DNA from: Isotricha intestinalis
Lineage: Eukaryota; Ciliophora; Litostomatea; Vestibuliferida; Isotrichidae
Length of the DNA: 62,603 nucleotides
NCBI GenBank assembly: GCA_023807065.1
Contig: JAJJLU010003516.1
Span: 1 to 62,603 of the forward strand
Direction of reading: 5' to 3'
In this document: piece by piece, positions 8,444 to 17,877 of the stretch
Layout of the letters: every line of letters begins with the position of its first letter
Numbering within the stretch: the first letter of the stretch is position 1
Position numbers and translations under genes: made by a program
The notes under the pieces: model-generated
The model's database searches: none
The model's input: the letters and a program-made list of their open reading frames with translations, nothing else
What the model was told of the DNA's origin: nothing

Positions 8444-9994
8444 TTAGTTATTATTATGAGCTATTATTTCATCTATTTTGGGCTTTAACTGTAAAATTAT
8501 TTTTTTATTAAAAATAGAAATAATTGTATTTCTAAAAATATCTATTAAGCAAGGAAAAAGCAAGTTATCAATATCTTGTTTAAAATCAGTGAATTCATTT
8601 TGTTTTTTCATATTGTATGATTCTTTAATTAATTCTTCTATCTCTTCTTCTGTATAATTCTGACTTTTTTTTTTTTTTTGAATTTGATTATAAAGCTCAC
8701 TTTTAGCATTATATTTTATAACAATGTTTGTAAAATTATCTATATTTGAATTATAATTGTTTACTAATTGATTTATAAATTCATTTAATTTATTTTCTTG
8801 CTCATTCTTGAAAGAAACATCATTTTTTTGAAATCTATACATATTAAATATTTTATAAAGCATATCTTTTAAAGAACTTTCTTTTGAAGTAGAAAAAAAG
8901 CCTTTTAAATTTGTGATAAATGTATTTTCAGTATATTCTTTATATATATTTTTACTAATATTAGCCATAATTTTAGAATAATATGCAGATTCGAAAATAT
9001 CATCTTTCTTCTTTTTTGTTTCTTTTTTTAAATCTTCCATTCCATGTGCTTTTTTATCATCTAAATCTCTAGCTAAGATTCCAACAATTGTATATTGTCC
9101 ACCATATTTTTCTTTAAAACATTCTTTGAAACGTAAATAGAATGTTTCTGAAGTAGATAGTGTATGGATTATTATTAATGGAACTTTTTCTAAATCATAT
9201 ATTTTTTTTAATGTATTAATTACTTCTATTTCTTCTACTTGAAGTCTATTTTGATCTTTTGTACAATAATAAATCATATCAATAAATTTTTCAGGATCTC
9301 GATTACATTCTAAAATCTTTTCCTTTAAAATTTTAGTAAATTGTTTTATTTTCTTCGAATAATCAAAACCTTGAGAATCAATCAAATTATATTCAGAATT
9401 AGGGGTTGTATAAGTATGAAATTCATAAGTTCCAACATCCAAAAATGATTCTTTAGCCTCTTTTATTTGAAGAAATTCATTTATTAATGTACTCTTTCCT
9501 GAGCCTGTTGGGCCTATTACAAGTATATTAAATTTATGTCTTAATCTAATTGAATCATTTAAAATATTATTTTTCTTTTGCTCAAATTTTTCTGAAGTTT
9601 TTTGTAAAACATTTTCTTCCGATATAAATGTGTTAATAAAGGCTTTCATGGGATTATTATCAGAATCATTCACAATATTTTGTAATGTTCTTTCATAAAA
9701 TTTGTGGATTTTTAATATGAAATCTCTTTTTTCTGAAGGAGGTATATTTTTCATATATTTTTCTAATATTTTATCATAAATATGTATAGTGATTTGAGAA
9801 ATAGCATAAGCAATCGTGATTCCTCCATCGATAAGTAATACTAATCCACCTGATAATATTGTACCAATATATGTTCCAATTGCAAAAAGACCAATAAACA
9901 AACCATTTATGATTGACTTTTTTTTAGAATCGAGTATTGCTCTTTTATGAACTTTTTTCTCTTCTTCACTTCTATCAAATAAAGAATTTCCCAT
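8444..9994 (-). CDS. Membrane-associated P-loop GTPase (AIG1/septin-like TRAFAC type)
   Basis: The 516-residue protein has a hydrophobic hairpin at about 30-70, long enough for two membrane passes. A P-loop GPTGSGKST follows at 161-169, with a G3 motif DSQG at 206-209. The usual G4 (N/T-KxD) is not obvious; the expected strand reads PLIIIHTLSTSE. After the G domain come about 200 helical, charged residues. The P-loop and G3 sequences resemble AIG1/GIMAP, septin and Toc GTPases, and I cannot place it in one family. The N-terminus MGNSLF is a possible myristoylation site. The ATG at 9994 is the first in frame. It lies between the copies of the 2 kb duplication, on the opposite strand. Confidence 0.75.
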   Translation of the reverse strand: MGNSLFDRSEEEKKVHKRAILDSKKKSIINGLFIGLFAIGTYIGTILSGGLVLLIDGGITIAYAISQITIHIYDKILEKYMKNIPPSEKRDFILKIHKFYERTLQNIVNDSDNNPMKAFINTFISEENVLQKTSEKFEQKKNNILNDSIRLRHKFNILVIGPTGSGKSTLINEFLQIKEAKESFLDVGTYEFHTYTTPNSEYNLIDSQGFDYSKKIKQFTKILKEKILECNRDPEKFIDMIYYCTKDQNRLQVEEIEVINTLKKIYDLEKVPLIIIHTLSTSETFYLRFKECFKEKYGGQYTIVGILARDLDDKKAHGMEDLKKETKKKKDDIFESAYYSKIMANISKNIYKEYTENTFITNLKGFFSTSKESSLKDMLYKIFNMYRFQKNDVSFKNEQENKLNEFINQLVNNYNSNIDNFTNIVIKYNAKSELYNQIQKKKKSQNYTEEEIEELIKESYNMKKQNEFTDFKQDIDNLLFPCLIDIFRNTIISIFNKKIILQLKPKIDEIIAHNNN

Positions 9995-10411
9995 ATAAAA
10001 TTAAATAATATTTTTTATTCTTTGGTTGTTTTATAAATAATTTTTGTATTATTTAATTATAACCTATTCCATAATCATAACTTATTGTAACAATAAATAT
10101 TGTTGACACATAGAAAAATGCAGAATCAATAATTGTTGGTGGAATAAATTATAGAAATGTAATTGGAGTAACTCTGGTTGCAATTCTATAAGAGAAAAAA
10201 AGTAAAAAATAGTTATGATTTAACTATTTTTTAATGACCCAGAAAAAATTTTAAATTTTTAATTAAATGAATTAATTAATTTTTTCAAAAAAATTGATTT
10301 ATGGAGATTGGGCATTTCTTTCAAATATTTCTGATTTTTTTTTATCTAATAAATTGATTAAATTATTTATTTCTCAATATTATCGCATAAAGATAAATAT
10401 TTATTTTTAAC
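9995..10411. other. Non-coding gap with one perfect inverted repeat
   Basis: There is no convincing gene in these roughly 420 bases. They hold the GTPase 5' flank and an inverted repeat at 10204-10232, and end at the duplication boundary. Confidence 0.6.
10204..10232. repeat. Perfect 12-bp inverted repeat, 5-base loop
   Basis: AAAAAATAGTTA (10204-10215) and TAACTATTTTTT (10221-10232) are exact reverse complements around TGATT. It lies upstream of the GTPase gene and about 180 bp before duplication copy 2. Function is unknown, and A/T palindromes are common in such DNA. Confidence 0.6.
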
Positions 10412-10429
10412 AAAGTTAATAATAATAAT

Positions 10430-11287
10430 AAGAACAACAAAGTTAATAAATTAGAAATCATTGATGAAACAGATGATATTTCAGTTTTGGATGAACAGAA
10501 AATAAAATTAATAAATGAAATTGAATCTGAAGAAAAATATTATAAAAATGAAATATTAAATCAAAAAAATATAATATCTGAATTAAAAAAAGAATTAGAT
10601 ATTTTAAATATAAAAGTTAAATCAATTGAAAAATGTAAAAAAATTGAAGACTTAAAAAGAAAAGAAATTGAAAAAATGAAAATGAAAGTATTAAACAATC
10701 AAAAAATGCAAAATAATGATATTATTGAAAATATTCAAAAAAGAGGATATAGTAGAGATCAAACAAATAGAAGAATGGTAAATAATTTAAATAATTTAAA
10801 TAATTATTATATTAATCAATGGACTGAAGGAAATACAATCAAACATCAAAATCAAAAATATTCAAATGGTGAATTAGATAATCACTATAATATTAATACT
10901 TTCAAAAAAAAAACTAAACCTTTTGAAATTAATAAATTCTCTTATGGAAACAATTATAGTCAAAGACCAAATACAGATATAGGTAATTTACTCAATAAAA
11001 AAAGAGTAAATAAAAAAACAACTTTAGGTCAAATAGAAATTTTAAAAAATGAAATTCAAAAAACTTTAAAAGAAAATGATTATAATAAAATTCTTAATAA
11101 TAATAATAATAAAGTATTTGATAAAAATAATGAACCAAGTACAATACTAGAAAGTAATGTAAATAATAATGATATATCAGAAATTAGAAATGATATTGAA
11201 TATTTAAATGATTTAAAAGTTGGAACAGGTTCACCTAAACAAAATGGTGAAAAAAGAAAACCTTTTGAAAAAATAAATTTTAAATAA
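10430..11287 (+). pseudogene. 5'-truncated copy of the Asn-rich coiled-coil gene
   Basis: The last 285 or so codons of the 3818-5548 gene are repeated without change, but the promoter, start codon and first 290 or so codons are missing. The frame simply runs out at the duplication boundary. The first in-frame ATG is at 10491, in the middle of a coiled coil (DEQKIKLINEIESEEKYY). Absence of any mutation means it is very young. It could still be transcribed from A/T-rich DNA upstream, but I infer a truncated copy. Confidence 0.7.
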
Positions 11288-11357
11288 TTTTTAATATTAT
11301 TATACTTCTTATTTTTCTAAAGAAATAACTTAATTAAACAATATTTATATAAAAAAA

Positions 11358-12416
11358 ATGTCATTAAATAAAAATTCATCAATTTATATTCAAAATATGA
11401 ATGATAAAATAAATACATCTAAAGATGAAATTGAATCATTAAAAAATGGAATAATAAGTTTACAAAACAATGCTATCAATTATGAACAATTTAATAATCA
11501 AAATTATTATAATAAACAACATATGTCAAATGAATATTTAGAAACTTTAGAATCTTCAAAAAATTTTGAACAAAATTATGAAAATGATAGTGTAAAATTG
11601 AATAATGAAATTATAAAATTGAAAAATCAAAATAGAAGATTAAAAGATACAATTAAAATACAAGAAAATGGTTTAAAAGATTTAACAGACAAAATCATAC
11701 AATTACATAAATTATTAAATTTCAAAAATAATGAAATGAATAATGTTTTAACTAATCAAGAAAATAAAATAAATGAAATATTAAATGAAAAAGATAAATT
11801 GTTAGATGAATCAAGATATGAAACTTTAAATGAAATTGAAAGAATTAAAAAAGAATATGAGGAACAATTAAATAAAAAAGATAATGAGATTCAAATTCTT
11901 AATGAAAAATGTGAAAATCAACAAAAAATAATTTCTAATTTTTTTACTTTTTATAACTATAATATAGATATAATTAATCAAGTACAAATTTTAGATTATA
12001 AAGCTGAAAAAATAGAATTAAATTTAAAAGATCATGAAGAAAATTTAAAAAATTCACTGTTAGAAATTGATATATTAAATAAATTATTTTTAAAAATAAT
12101 GCAAGATAATAAAGAAATGTATGAGTTATTAATATATTATAAAGATATAATCAAAGAAAATGAAATAATTCAAAATAATCAAAAAAATGAGTTGTTAAAA
12201 TTAGAAGAAGCAGAATTTGATAATAAATATTTAAAAGGACAAGTTAATAATTTATTGAAAGAATTATCTAAAACAAATTACCAAAATATAAATAATTATG
12301 AAATATATAATGATGAAATAGAGGAAAATATAGAATTAAGTTTAAATATAGATGATCCATTTAGAAAAATAAGAAATAAAATAGAAAATTTAGAAAAAAG
12401 ATTAGTAAAAAAATAA
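11358..12416 (+). CDS. Coiled-coil protein of unknown function, copy 2
   Basis: The 352 residues equal the 5619-6674 product except for one more C-terminal Lys (AAA AAA TAA in place of AAA TAA). The coiled coil covers most of the length. The whole frame, its 70-bp upstream spacer and about 60 bp downstream are carried by the duplication. If the promoter lies in the spacer, this copy is probably expressed; if it is read through from the upstream gene, it may not be. Confidence 0.7.
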   Translation: MSLNKNSSIYIQNMNDKINTSKDEIESLKNGIISLQNNAINYEQFNNQNYYNKQHMSNEYLETLESSKNFEQNYENDSVKLNNEIIKLKNQNRRLKDTIKIQENGLKDLTDKIIQLHKLLNFKNNEMNNVLTNQENKINEILNEKDKLLDESRYETLNEIERIKKEYEEQLNKKDNEIQILNEKCENQQKIISNFFTFYNYNIDIINQVQILDYKAEKIELNLKDHEENLKNSLLEIDILNKLFLKIMQDNKEMYELLIYYKDIIKENEIIQNNQKNELLKLEEAEFDNKYLKGQVNNLLKELSKTNYQNINNYEIYNDEIEENIELSLNIDDPFRKIRNKIENLEKRLVKK

Positions 12417-12474
12417 AAAATAAAGAATAAATATAAATAAAATATTTAAAAAATAAAAATAAAGAAGAAAAAAA

Positions 12475-13080
12475 AAGGAATTTGAAAATTCATTAATAGT
12501 AAAATAAAAAAATTGGGTGAAAATAGAAAGATATATGAATATTTTGGGGAAATCCCAAATATATCACTCCAAATCATCGTAAATATCGTAATCTCAATTT
12601 ATTTTCTTTTTTAAACTATCTCATTTTCTCTTTCTTTATTATTCTTTTTTCATTTTTTTCTATCATGATATTTTTTGATTTTTATCATTTACATTTAATT
12701 TTTGTTTATTTAATTCTAATTATCTATATTTATTTGATCATTTTTTATTTAATTATTCATTTTCATCAATTAATCTATATTTATTTTGTTTTTTTATTGT
12801 ATAAATTATAAATATTAATAAATTTAATTAATTTTGGCATAAATTGATGGTAAATACACTTTCATTAAAAACAAATTACTTAAATAATTAATTAAAATTT
12901 TTACATTTATAATAAATTCTTTTATTTTCCTTTTCCATTTAAAAAATACTAAAGACTTAAAATTAAATTATTTTGTTTTTTACATCCCTTACAAAAAAAT
13001 AAATAACACCACTAAAATAAATAATTTTCCCAAAAAACAATAAAATCCCATTAACATAATTAATAAAACTATATTAAAAA
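12475..13080. other. Non-coding gap with a short G/C hairpin
   Basis: About 600 bases without a supported gene. A hairpin-like repeat lies at 12539-12562 (ATATTTTGGGG ... TCCCAAATAT around AAA). The remainder is A/T-rich 5' flank of the pyrophosphorylase gene. Confidence 0.6.
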
Positions 13081-14865
13081 ATGGACATGATAAAAGGAAT
13101 GAATGAGGCAATAGAAAAAATAGAAAAAGGTGAGAGTCAAGCAGATTCATCTGAATATACTCGTGTTCTCCAAATGATGAAAGACCTTTCACAGCCTGAT
13201 ATAGTTTCTAGAATGGAAGCCGCACCAGCAGCAGAGAAGGAAGCATTCTTAAAACAAGTTGCTCATCTTGAGAAGGTGTGGCCTGGAGGTATTAAAGGTT
13301 ACATTGAAAGAGCAAAAGTCCTTTTAGAAGATTCTAAAAATGGTAAAAATCCATTAGAAGAATATACACCTTCTGTACCAGAAGGATTCAATGTTAAAGT
13401 AGGAGATGATAACTTCTATGAACTTGAAAAACTTGGATTCGAAGAAATAAAAGATACTTGCTTCGTCCTTGTTGCAGGTGGTCTCGGAGAACGTCTTGGG
13501 TATAATGATATTAAAATCGGTATTCAAAGTAACTTAGTCACTCTTGATCGTTTCATTCAAGTATACATTAATTATATTTTAGCATATGAAGCTAAATTCA
13601 AAAAGGAAAAAAATTTATGTGAAGATTGGTATATTCCTTTAGCAATAATGACAAGTGGTGACACACATGATAAGACAGTAAAACTTCTTAATAACAATTA
13701 TAATTTCGGTATGAAGCCATTCCAAATTACCATAGTTAAACAAGAGAAATGTCCTGCCATCCTTGATAATGACTGTCACCTCGCCCTCAAACCAGACCAC
13801 TTAGAAATTGAGACAAAACCTCATGGACATGGAGACATTCACACTCTTCTTTATCAAAATGGATTAGTACATAAATGGGTAGAAGAAGGTAAAAAATGGT
13901 TCCTTTTATTCCAAGATACAAATGCATTAATATTTAACGCAATACCAAGTGCAATTGGAGTATCAAAAAAATTAAATTTAGCAATTAATACTATTTGTAT
14001 CCCTCGTAAACCAGGAGAAGCAGTTGGAGCTATATGTAAATTAACTAATAAAGATGGAAAAGTTCTTACAAATAATGTTGAATATAATCAATTAGATCCT
14101 TTATTAAAAGCTAAATATAATCCTCAAGGTGATGTTGCTAATAAAGAAGGTTTAAGTGATTTTCCAGGAAATTCAAATGTATTAATATTTGAATTAGCAC
14201 CTTATTTAAAAGCTCTTGAAAGAACTAAAGGATTAATTCCAGAATTTGTCAATCCTAAATACGCAGATGAAACTAAAAATAAATTTAAAAGTCCTACTAG
14301 ATTAGAATGCTTAATGCAAGATTTTCCTAAATTATTAGTTAATAATGAAAAAGTTGGTTTTTCTTCTTATGAAAAATGGTTTTGCTTTACAACATGTAAA
14401 AATAATTTAAAAGATGGATGTGACAAATTAAAAAAAGGAATTTCAGCAGAAACTGCATTTTCTGAAGAACAAGATATATATAATTGGAATATTAAAATAT
14501 TAAAAGATATATTAGGAAAATTAACAATTGATAATACTGAACCTGAATTAGATTTAGAAATTGAAGGAACTCATGTTAAATTTGGTCCTAAGATAATTAT
14601 TTATCCTTCTTTTGCTTCAACTGTTTCTGAATTAAAAGATAAAGTTAAAGCTAATATTAAAGTTTCTAATAATTCTACTTTAATTTTAAAAGGTGATTTT
14701 GTTTTAACTAAAGATGTAGATGTTGATGGAATTGCTGTTATTGATGATAAAACTAAAGATTTCAGAGTTACTAATAAACAAAGGCATGTATTTGATTTAC
14801 TAAAACCTGGTGAAGGTAAAAATTATGAACAAATCAGAGGTTATTCTTGCTATGTTTCCAATTAA
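13081..14865 (+). CDS. UDP-sugar pyrophosphorylase (plant/protist USP type)
   Basis: This enzyme joins UTP with sugar-1-phosphates (Glc, Gal, GlcA and others) to give UDP-sugars and pyrophosphate (EC 2.7.7.64). The 594 residues follow the plant enzyme along the full length. The nucleotide-binding loop LVAGGLGERLGY is at about 130. MTSGDTHDKT, FGMKPFQ, KPHGHGDIH, LFQDTNALIFNAIP, NVEYNQLDPLL, FPGNSNVLIFEL, FVNPKYADETK and RLECLMQDFPK follow in order. After the loop the usual GIK-x-x-LP is changed to DIKIGIQ. The first 310 or so codons use C- and G-ending codons and CGT Arg far more than neighbouring genes, while the rest is A/T-ending. It is probably cytosolic, as no signal peptide is seen. Confidence 0.95.
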   Translation: MDMIKGMNEAIEKIEKGESQADSSEYTRVLQMMKDLSQPDIVSRMEAAPAAEKEAFLKQVAHLEKVWPGGIKGYIERAKVLLEDSKNGKNPLEEYTPSVPEGFNVKVGDDNFYELEKLGFEEIKDTCFVLVAGGLGERLGYNDIKIGIQSNLVTLDRFIQVYINYILAYEAKFKKEKNLCEDWYIPLAIMTSGDTHDKTVKLLNNNYNFGMKPFQITIVKQEKCPAILDNDCHLALKPDHLEIETKPHGHGDIHTLLYQNGLVHKWVEEGKKWFLLFQDTNALIFNAIPSAIGVSKKLNLAINTICIPRKPGEAVGAICKLTNKDGKVLTNNVEYNQLDPLLKAKYNPQGDVANKEGLSDFPGNSNVLIFELAPYLKALERTKGLIPEFVNPKYADETKNKFKSPTRLECLMQDFPKLLVNNEKVGFSSYEKWFCFTTCKNNLKDGCDKLKKGISAETAFSEEQDIYNWNIKILKDILGKLTIDNTEPELDLEIEGTHVKFGPKIIIYPSFASTVSELKDKVKANIKVSNNSTLILKGDFVLTKDVDVDGIAVIDDKTKDFRVTNKQRHVFDLLKPGEGKNYEQIRGYSCYVSN

Positions 14866-15077
14866 ATATATTGTTTAAAATATTTAAAGTTTAAATAAAA
14901 AAATTTAGGGAGTTTATTATTTAAAAAATATGAGTTATTTTATATTTCTTTCTTTAATATTTTTTGATTTTTTTTAAAAATAATTATGTGTTTGAAAAAT
15001 AAAAATGATATTTTCTTCTCATTAAGAAAAAATAAATAGTTTTAAATTTATTAATAATTAATTATATATTTAAAAAA

Positions 15078-17711
15078 ATGAATAATAATGAAAAAGAAGA
15101 TAAAAATTCAAATAATAAAAATAATAATAATAATATTGATTTAAATCAATACTATGAAATTGATTCAAAATTAGGAGAAGGGAATTTTAGTTCAGTTTAT
15201 TTATCAACTCATATTTTAACAAAAGAAAGAGTAGCAATAAAAGTATTAGAAAAAAGTAAAATACAAAACAATTCAGATAAAATTAGAATAGAAAGAGAAA
15301 TTAATGTATTAAAAAAACTTCATCATTACAATATAATAAATTTATATTCAACAATAGAAAATAATTCAAAAACATATATTATTCAAGAGTATATCCCCGG
15401 AAAAAATTTATTTGAATATATAAAAGTAAGGAAAAAATTAGATGAAAAAGAATCATGTGAAATATTCCAACAAATAATATTTTGTTTAGAATATATTCAT
15501 AAATTAAATATATCTCATAGAGATTTAAAACCAGAAAATATTCTTTTAACAAAAGAAAAAAAAATAAAATTAATTGATTTTGGTTTAAGTAACATTTACA
15601 ATTCAAATAATAATAATTTATTATCAACTCCTTGTGGAAGTCCTTTTTATGCAGCTCCTGAAATGTTAAAAGGAGAAAAATATAATGGATTAAATATTGA
15701 CATTTGGAGTTCTGGTATAATATTATATTTAATGTTAACTGGACTTTTACCTTTTAATGATAATGAAAATAATATTAATGTATTATATAAAAAAATTATT
15801 GATGGAAAATTTAACATTCCTAATTATTTATCTAAAAATGCTAAAAATTTAATTAAAAAAATATTAGTAACTAATCCTAGAAAAAGAATTAAAATAAATG
15901 ATATTAAAAAAGATTCTTGGTTTAATTTAGTTGATTCAAAATTAAATTTTAATAAAGGAATTGATATCAACGTTAATATTATTCCTATTGATGAAGATAT
16001 AATTTCTGAAATGGAAAAATTAAATTTCAACAAACTAGAAGTTAGAGAAAATATTTTAAGAGATAATCATAATTATATTACTACAACTTATTATTTATTA
16101 GTTAGAAAAAAAATGAGAAAAAATATTGAAAGTGTAAGTGATTTTAAAAGTAAATTATATGAAAATTTCATTGATGATGAAAAAAATCTTTTAAAAAATT
16201 TTGATTTTAATATCGATAATGTTGTTAAAGAAAGAAGTTATAGTAACAATAAATCAGATAAAATGCCTTTAAATAATGATAATGACAGTAAAAATAATAA
16301 TAATATAAATAATAAAAATATTATAGAAAATAAAGGAGAAAATAATATTGATATATTAAATAAAAAAACAAAATCAAACAAAAATAAAAAAGAACAAAAC
16401 AACAATTATTTGTTGAAAAAAATTACTTTATATTCAAAAAATAATAAAAGAGTAAATAAATCAAGTTATGTAAAAAGAAAAATTAGTTTAAATAAAATTA
16501 AGAAAGTAAAGTCAGTAAGCAAAAATAGAAATAATTTATCTTTAAATGACTCAAATTTAAAATTAAATAAAAGTAATGGAAAAATAAAAGAAAATTTTTC
16601 AGTAAAGAAAAAAATTTTAACAACAGATATTGAAGAAAAGATAAAGAATAAATCTTCAAATAAAAAAAATAATAGAAGAGTAATTAAAACAAATATTATT
16701 TCAATTCATTTTAATTTAAATGAAAAGGAAAATAATTTTAAATTCCAAAAACAAAATAATCAAAGTTTTGATTTAAATTTAATGAACAAGAAAAATAGAG
16801 AAAAAAATCCTGAAAAAATAAAAAAAATTTTATCTAAATCAATTGATGAAGCTAAATCTAAAAAAATAAATTCAAATGCTCAATTGATATTTAAAAACAA
16901 AGAAAAAAAAAATTTTAGTCCAATAAATTATAAAAAATCAAAAGAAATTCATTCAGATGAAAAATTTAATAAAACTGATTCTTTTAAGAGCGGTGAAGGG
17001 AAATTAAAATTTAAAAATAATAAAAAGAATGAAAATAAAATTTTAGAAAAAAAAAATTCTGAAAATAAAATCGACGATAAAATAATTATAAAGAAAATAA
17101 TAAATAATAACCAAAAAATAAATGATAAAAAGCATAATTTAACTGATGATAAAATAGAAAAAATATTAATTAAAGATAAAGAAAATAATGAGGAAAATAA
17201 AGGTGATAATAAAAAAAATGATATAAAAAAAGAATATAATACTGAAAATAATATTGGAAAAAAAATTGAAATTAATAAGAATTTAAATGACAATTTTATT
17301 GAAAAAGAAATAATAAAAGTAAATTCAACAAACAAAACCGAAGAAAAAGGAGGAAAATTTATAAACAAAAAAAACGAGGAGAAAAAATTAAAAAAATTAA
17401 TAAATTTAGAAAAAGAAATAAAACCTTTTGATTTATCAACTTTATATTTTTTACAATCCAATATATTAAAACAAAATATAATAAAAATATTATCTTCACT
17501 TAAAATAAAATATAAAATAGAAAAATCTGATTTTTATAAATTAATATGTGAAAAAAATGATAAAAATGAAAATTTAATTTTTGAAATTGAAATTATCCAA
17601 TCTTCAATTCAAGAATATTCAATATTTAAAATTTTAAGAAAAGAAGGAAATTACAATCAATTTATTTATATACAAAAAACAATTCAATTGAAATTAAATA
17701 AATTACAATAA
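15078..17711 (+). CDS. AMPK/SNF1- or MARK-like Ser/Thr kinase with UBA and KA1-like ends
   Basis: This CAMK-like kinase is of the energy-sensing or polarity type. The kinase domain is at about 26-282: GEGNFSSV loop, Lys55, HRDLKPEN from 147, DFG at 167-169, and activation loop STPCGSPFYAAPE. Thr184 sits where LKB1 modifies AMPK. A UBA-like segment follows at about 306-345 (SEMEKLNFNKLEVRENIL). A Lys/Asn-rich linker of about 440 residues comes next. The last 90 or so residues (LKIKYKIEKSDFYKL, FEIEIIQSS, IFKILRKEG) look like a KA1 domain, which binds acidic lipids and restrains the kinase in MARK/AMPK relatives. The ATG at 15078 lies after A-rich leader DNA. Confidence 0.88.
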   Translation: MNNNEKEDKNSNNKNNNNNIDLNQYYEIDSKLGEGNFSSVYLSTHILTKERVAIKVLEKSKIQNNSDKIRIEREINVLKKLHHYNIINLYSTIENNSKTYIIQEYIPGKNLFEYIKVRKKLDEKESCEIFQQIIFCLEYIHKLNISHRDLKPENILLTKEKKIKLIDFGLSNIYNSNNNNLLSTPCGSPFYAAPEMLKGEKYNGLNIDIWSSGIILYLMLTGLLPFNDNENNINVLYKKIIDGKFNIPNYLSKNAKNLIKKILVTNPRKRIKINDIKKDSWFNLVDSKLNFNKGIDINVNIIPIDEDIISEMEKLNFNKLEVRENILRDNHNYITTTYYLLVRKKMRKNIESVSDFKSKLYENFIDDEKNLLKNFDFNIDNVVKERSYSNNKSDKMPLNNDNDSKNNNNINNKNIIENKGENNIDILNKKTKSNKNKKEQNNNYLLKKITLYSKNNKRVNKSSYVKRKISLNKIKKVKSVSKNRNNLSLNDSNLKLNKSNGKIKENFSVKKKILTTDIEEKIKNKSSNKKNNRRVIKTNIISIHFNLNEKENNFKFQKQNNQSFDLNLMNKKNREKNPEKIKKILSKSIDEAKSKKINSNAQLIFKNKEKKNFSPINYKKSKEIHSDEKFNKTDSFKSGEGKLKFKNNKKNENKILEKKNSENKIDDKIIIKKIINNNQKINDKKHNLTDDKIEKILIKDKENNEENKGDNKKNDIKKEYNTENNIGKKIEINKNLNDNFIEKEIIKVNSTNKTEEKGGKFINKKNEEKKLKKLINLEKEIKPFDLSTLYFLQSNILKQNIIKILSSLKIKYKIEKSDFYKLICEKNDKNENLIFEIEIIQSSIQEYSIFKILRKEGNYNQFIYIQKTIQLKLNKLQ

Positions 17712-17877
17712 TAAACTATCATCCAAAAAATTTAATTTAGATATATTATTTATAAATATTAATTATATAACTATTAATCTTTTTTTCATATCATAAAAAG
17801 ATTTTTTTTACTTAAAAAAAAGTTATTTTATCACCTTTATTTAATTTAAATTTATTTAAAAAAAATAAATATAAAAA

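Larger units (their letters stand above)
10412..12474 (+). repeat. Segmental duplication, copy 2
   Basis: Near-identical repeat of about 4690-6731 at offset 5739. It begins in a shortened Asn-codon tract and ends in A-rich DNA (AAAGAAGAAAAA). After that the two copies have unrelated flanks. Coding parts show no amino-acid change apart from the final Lys of the second gene. Confidence 0.9.
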
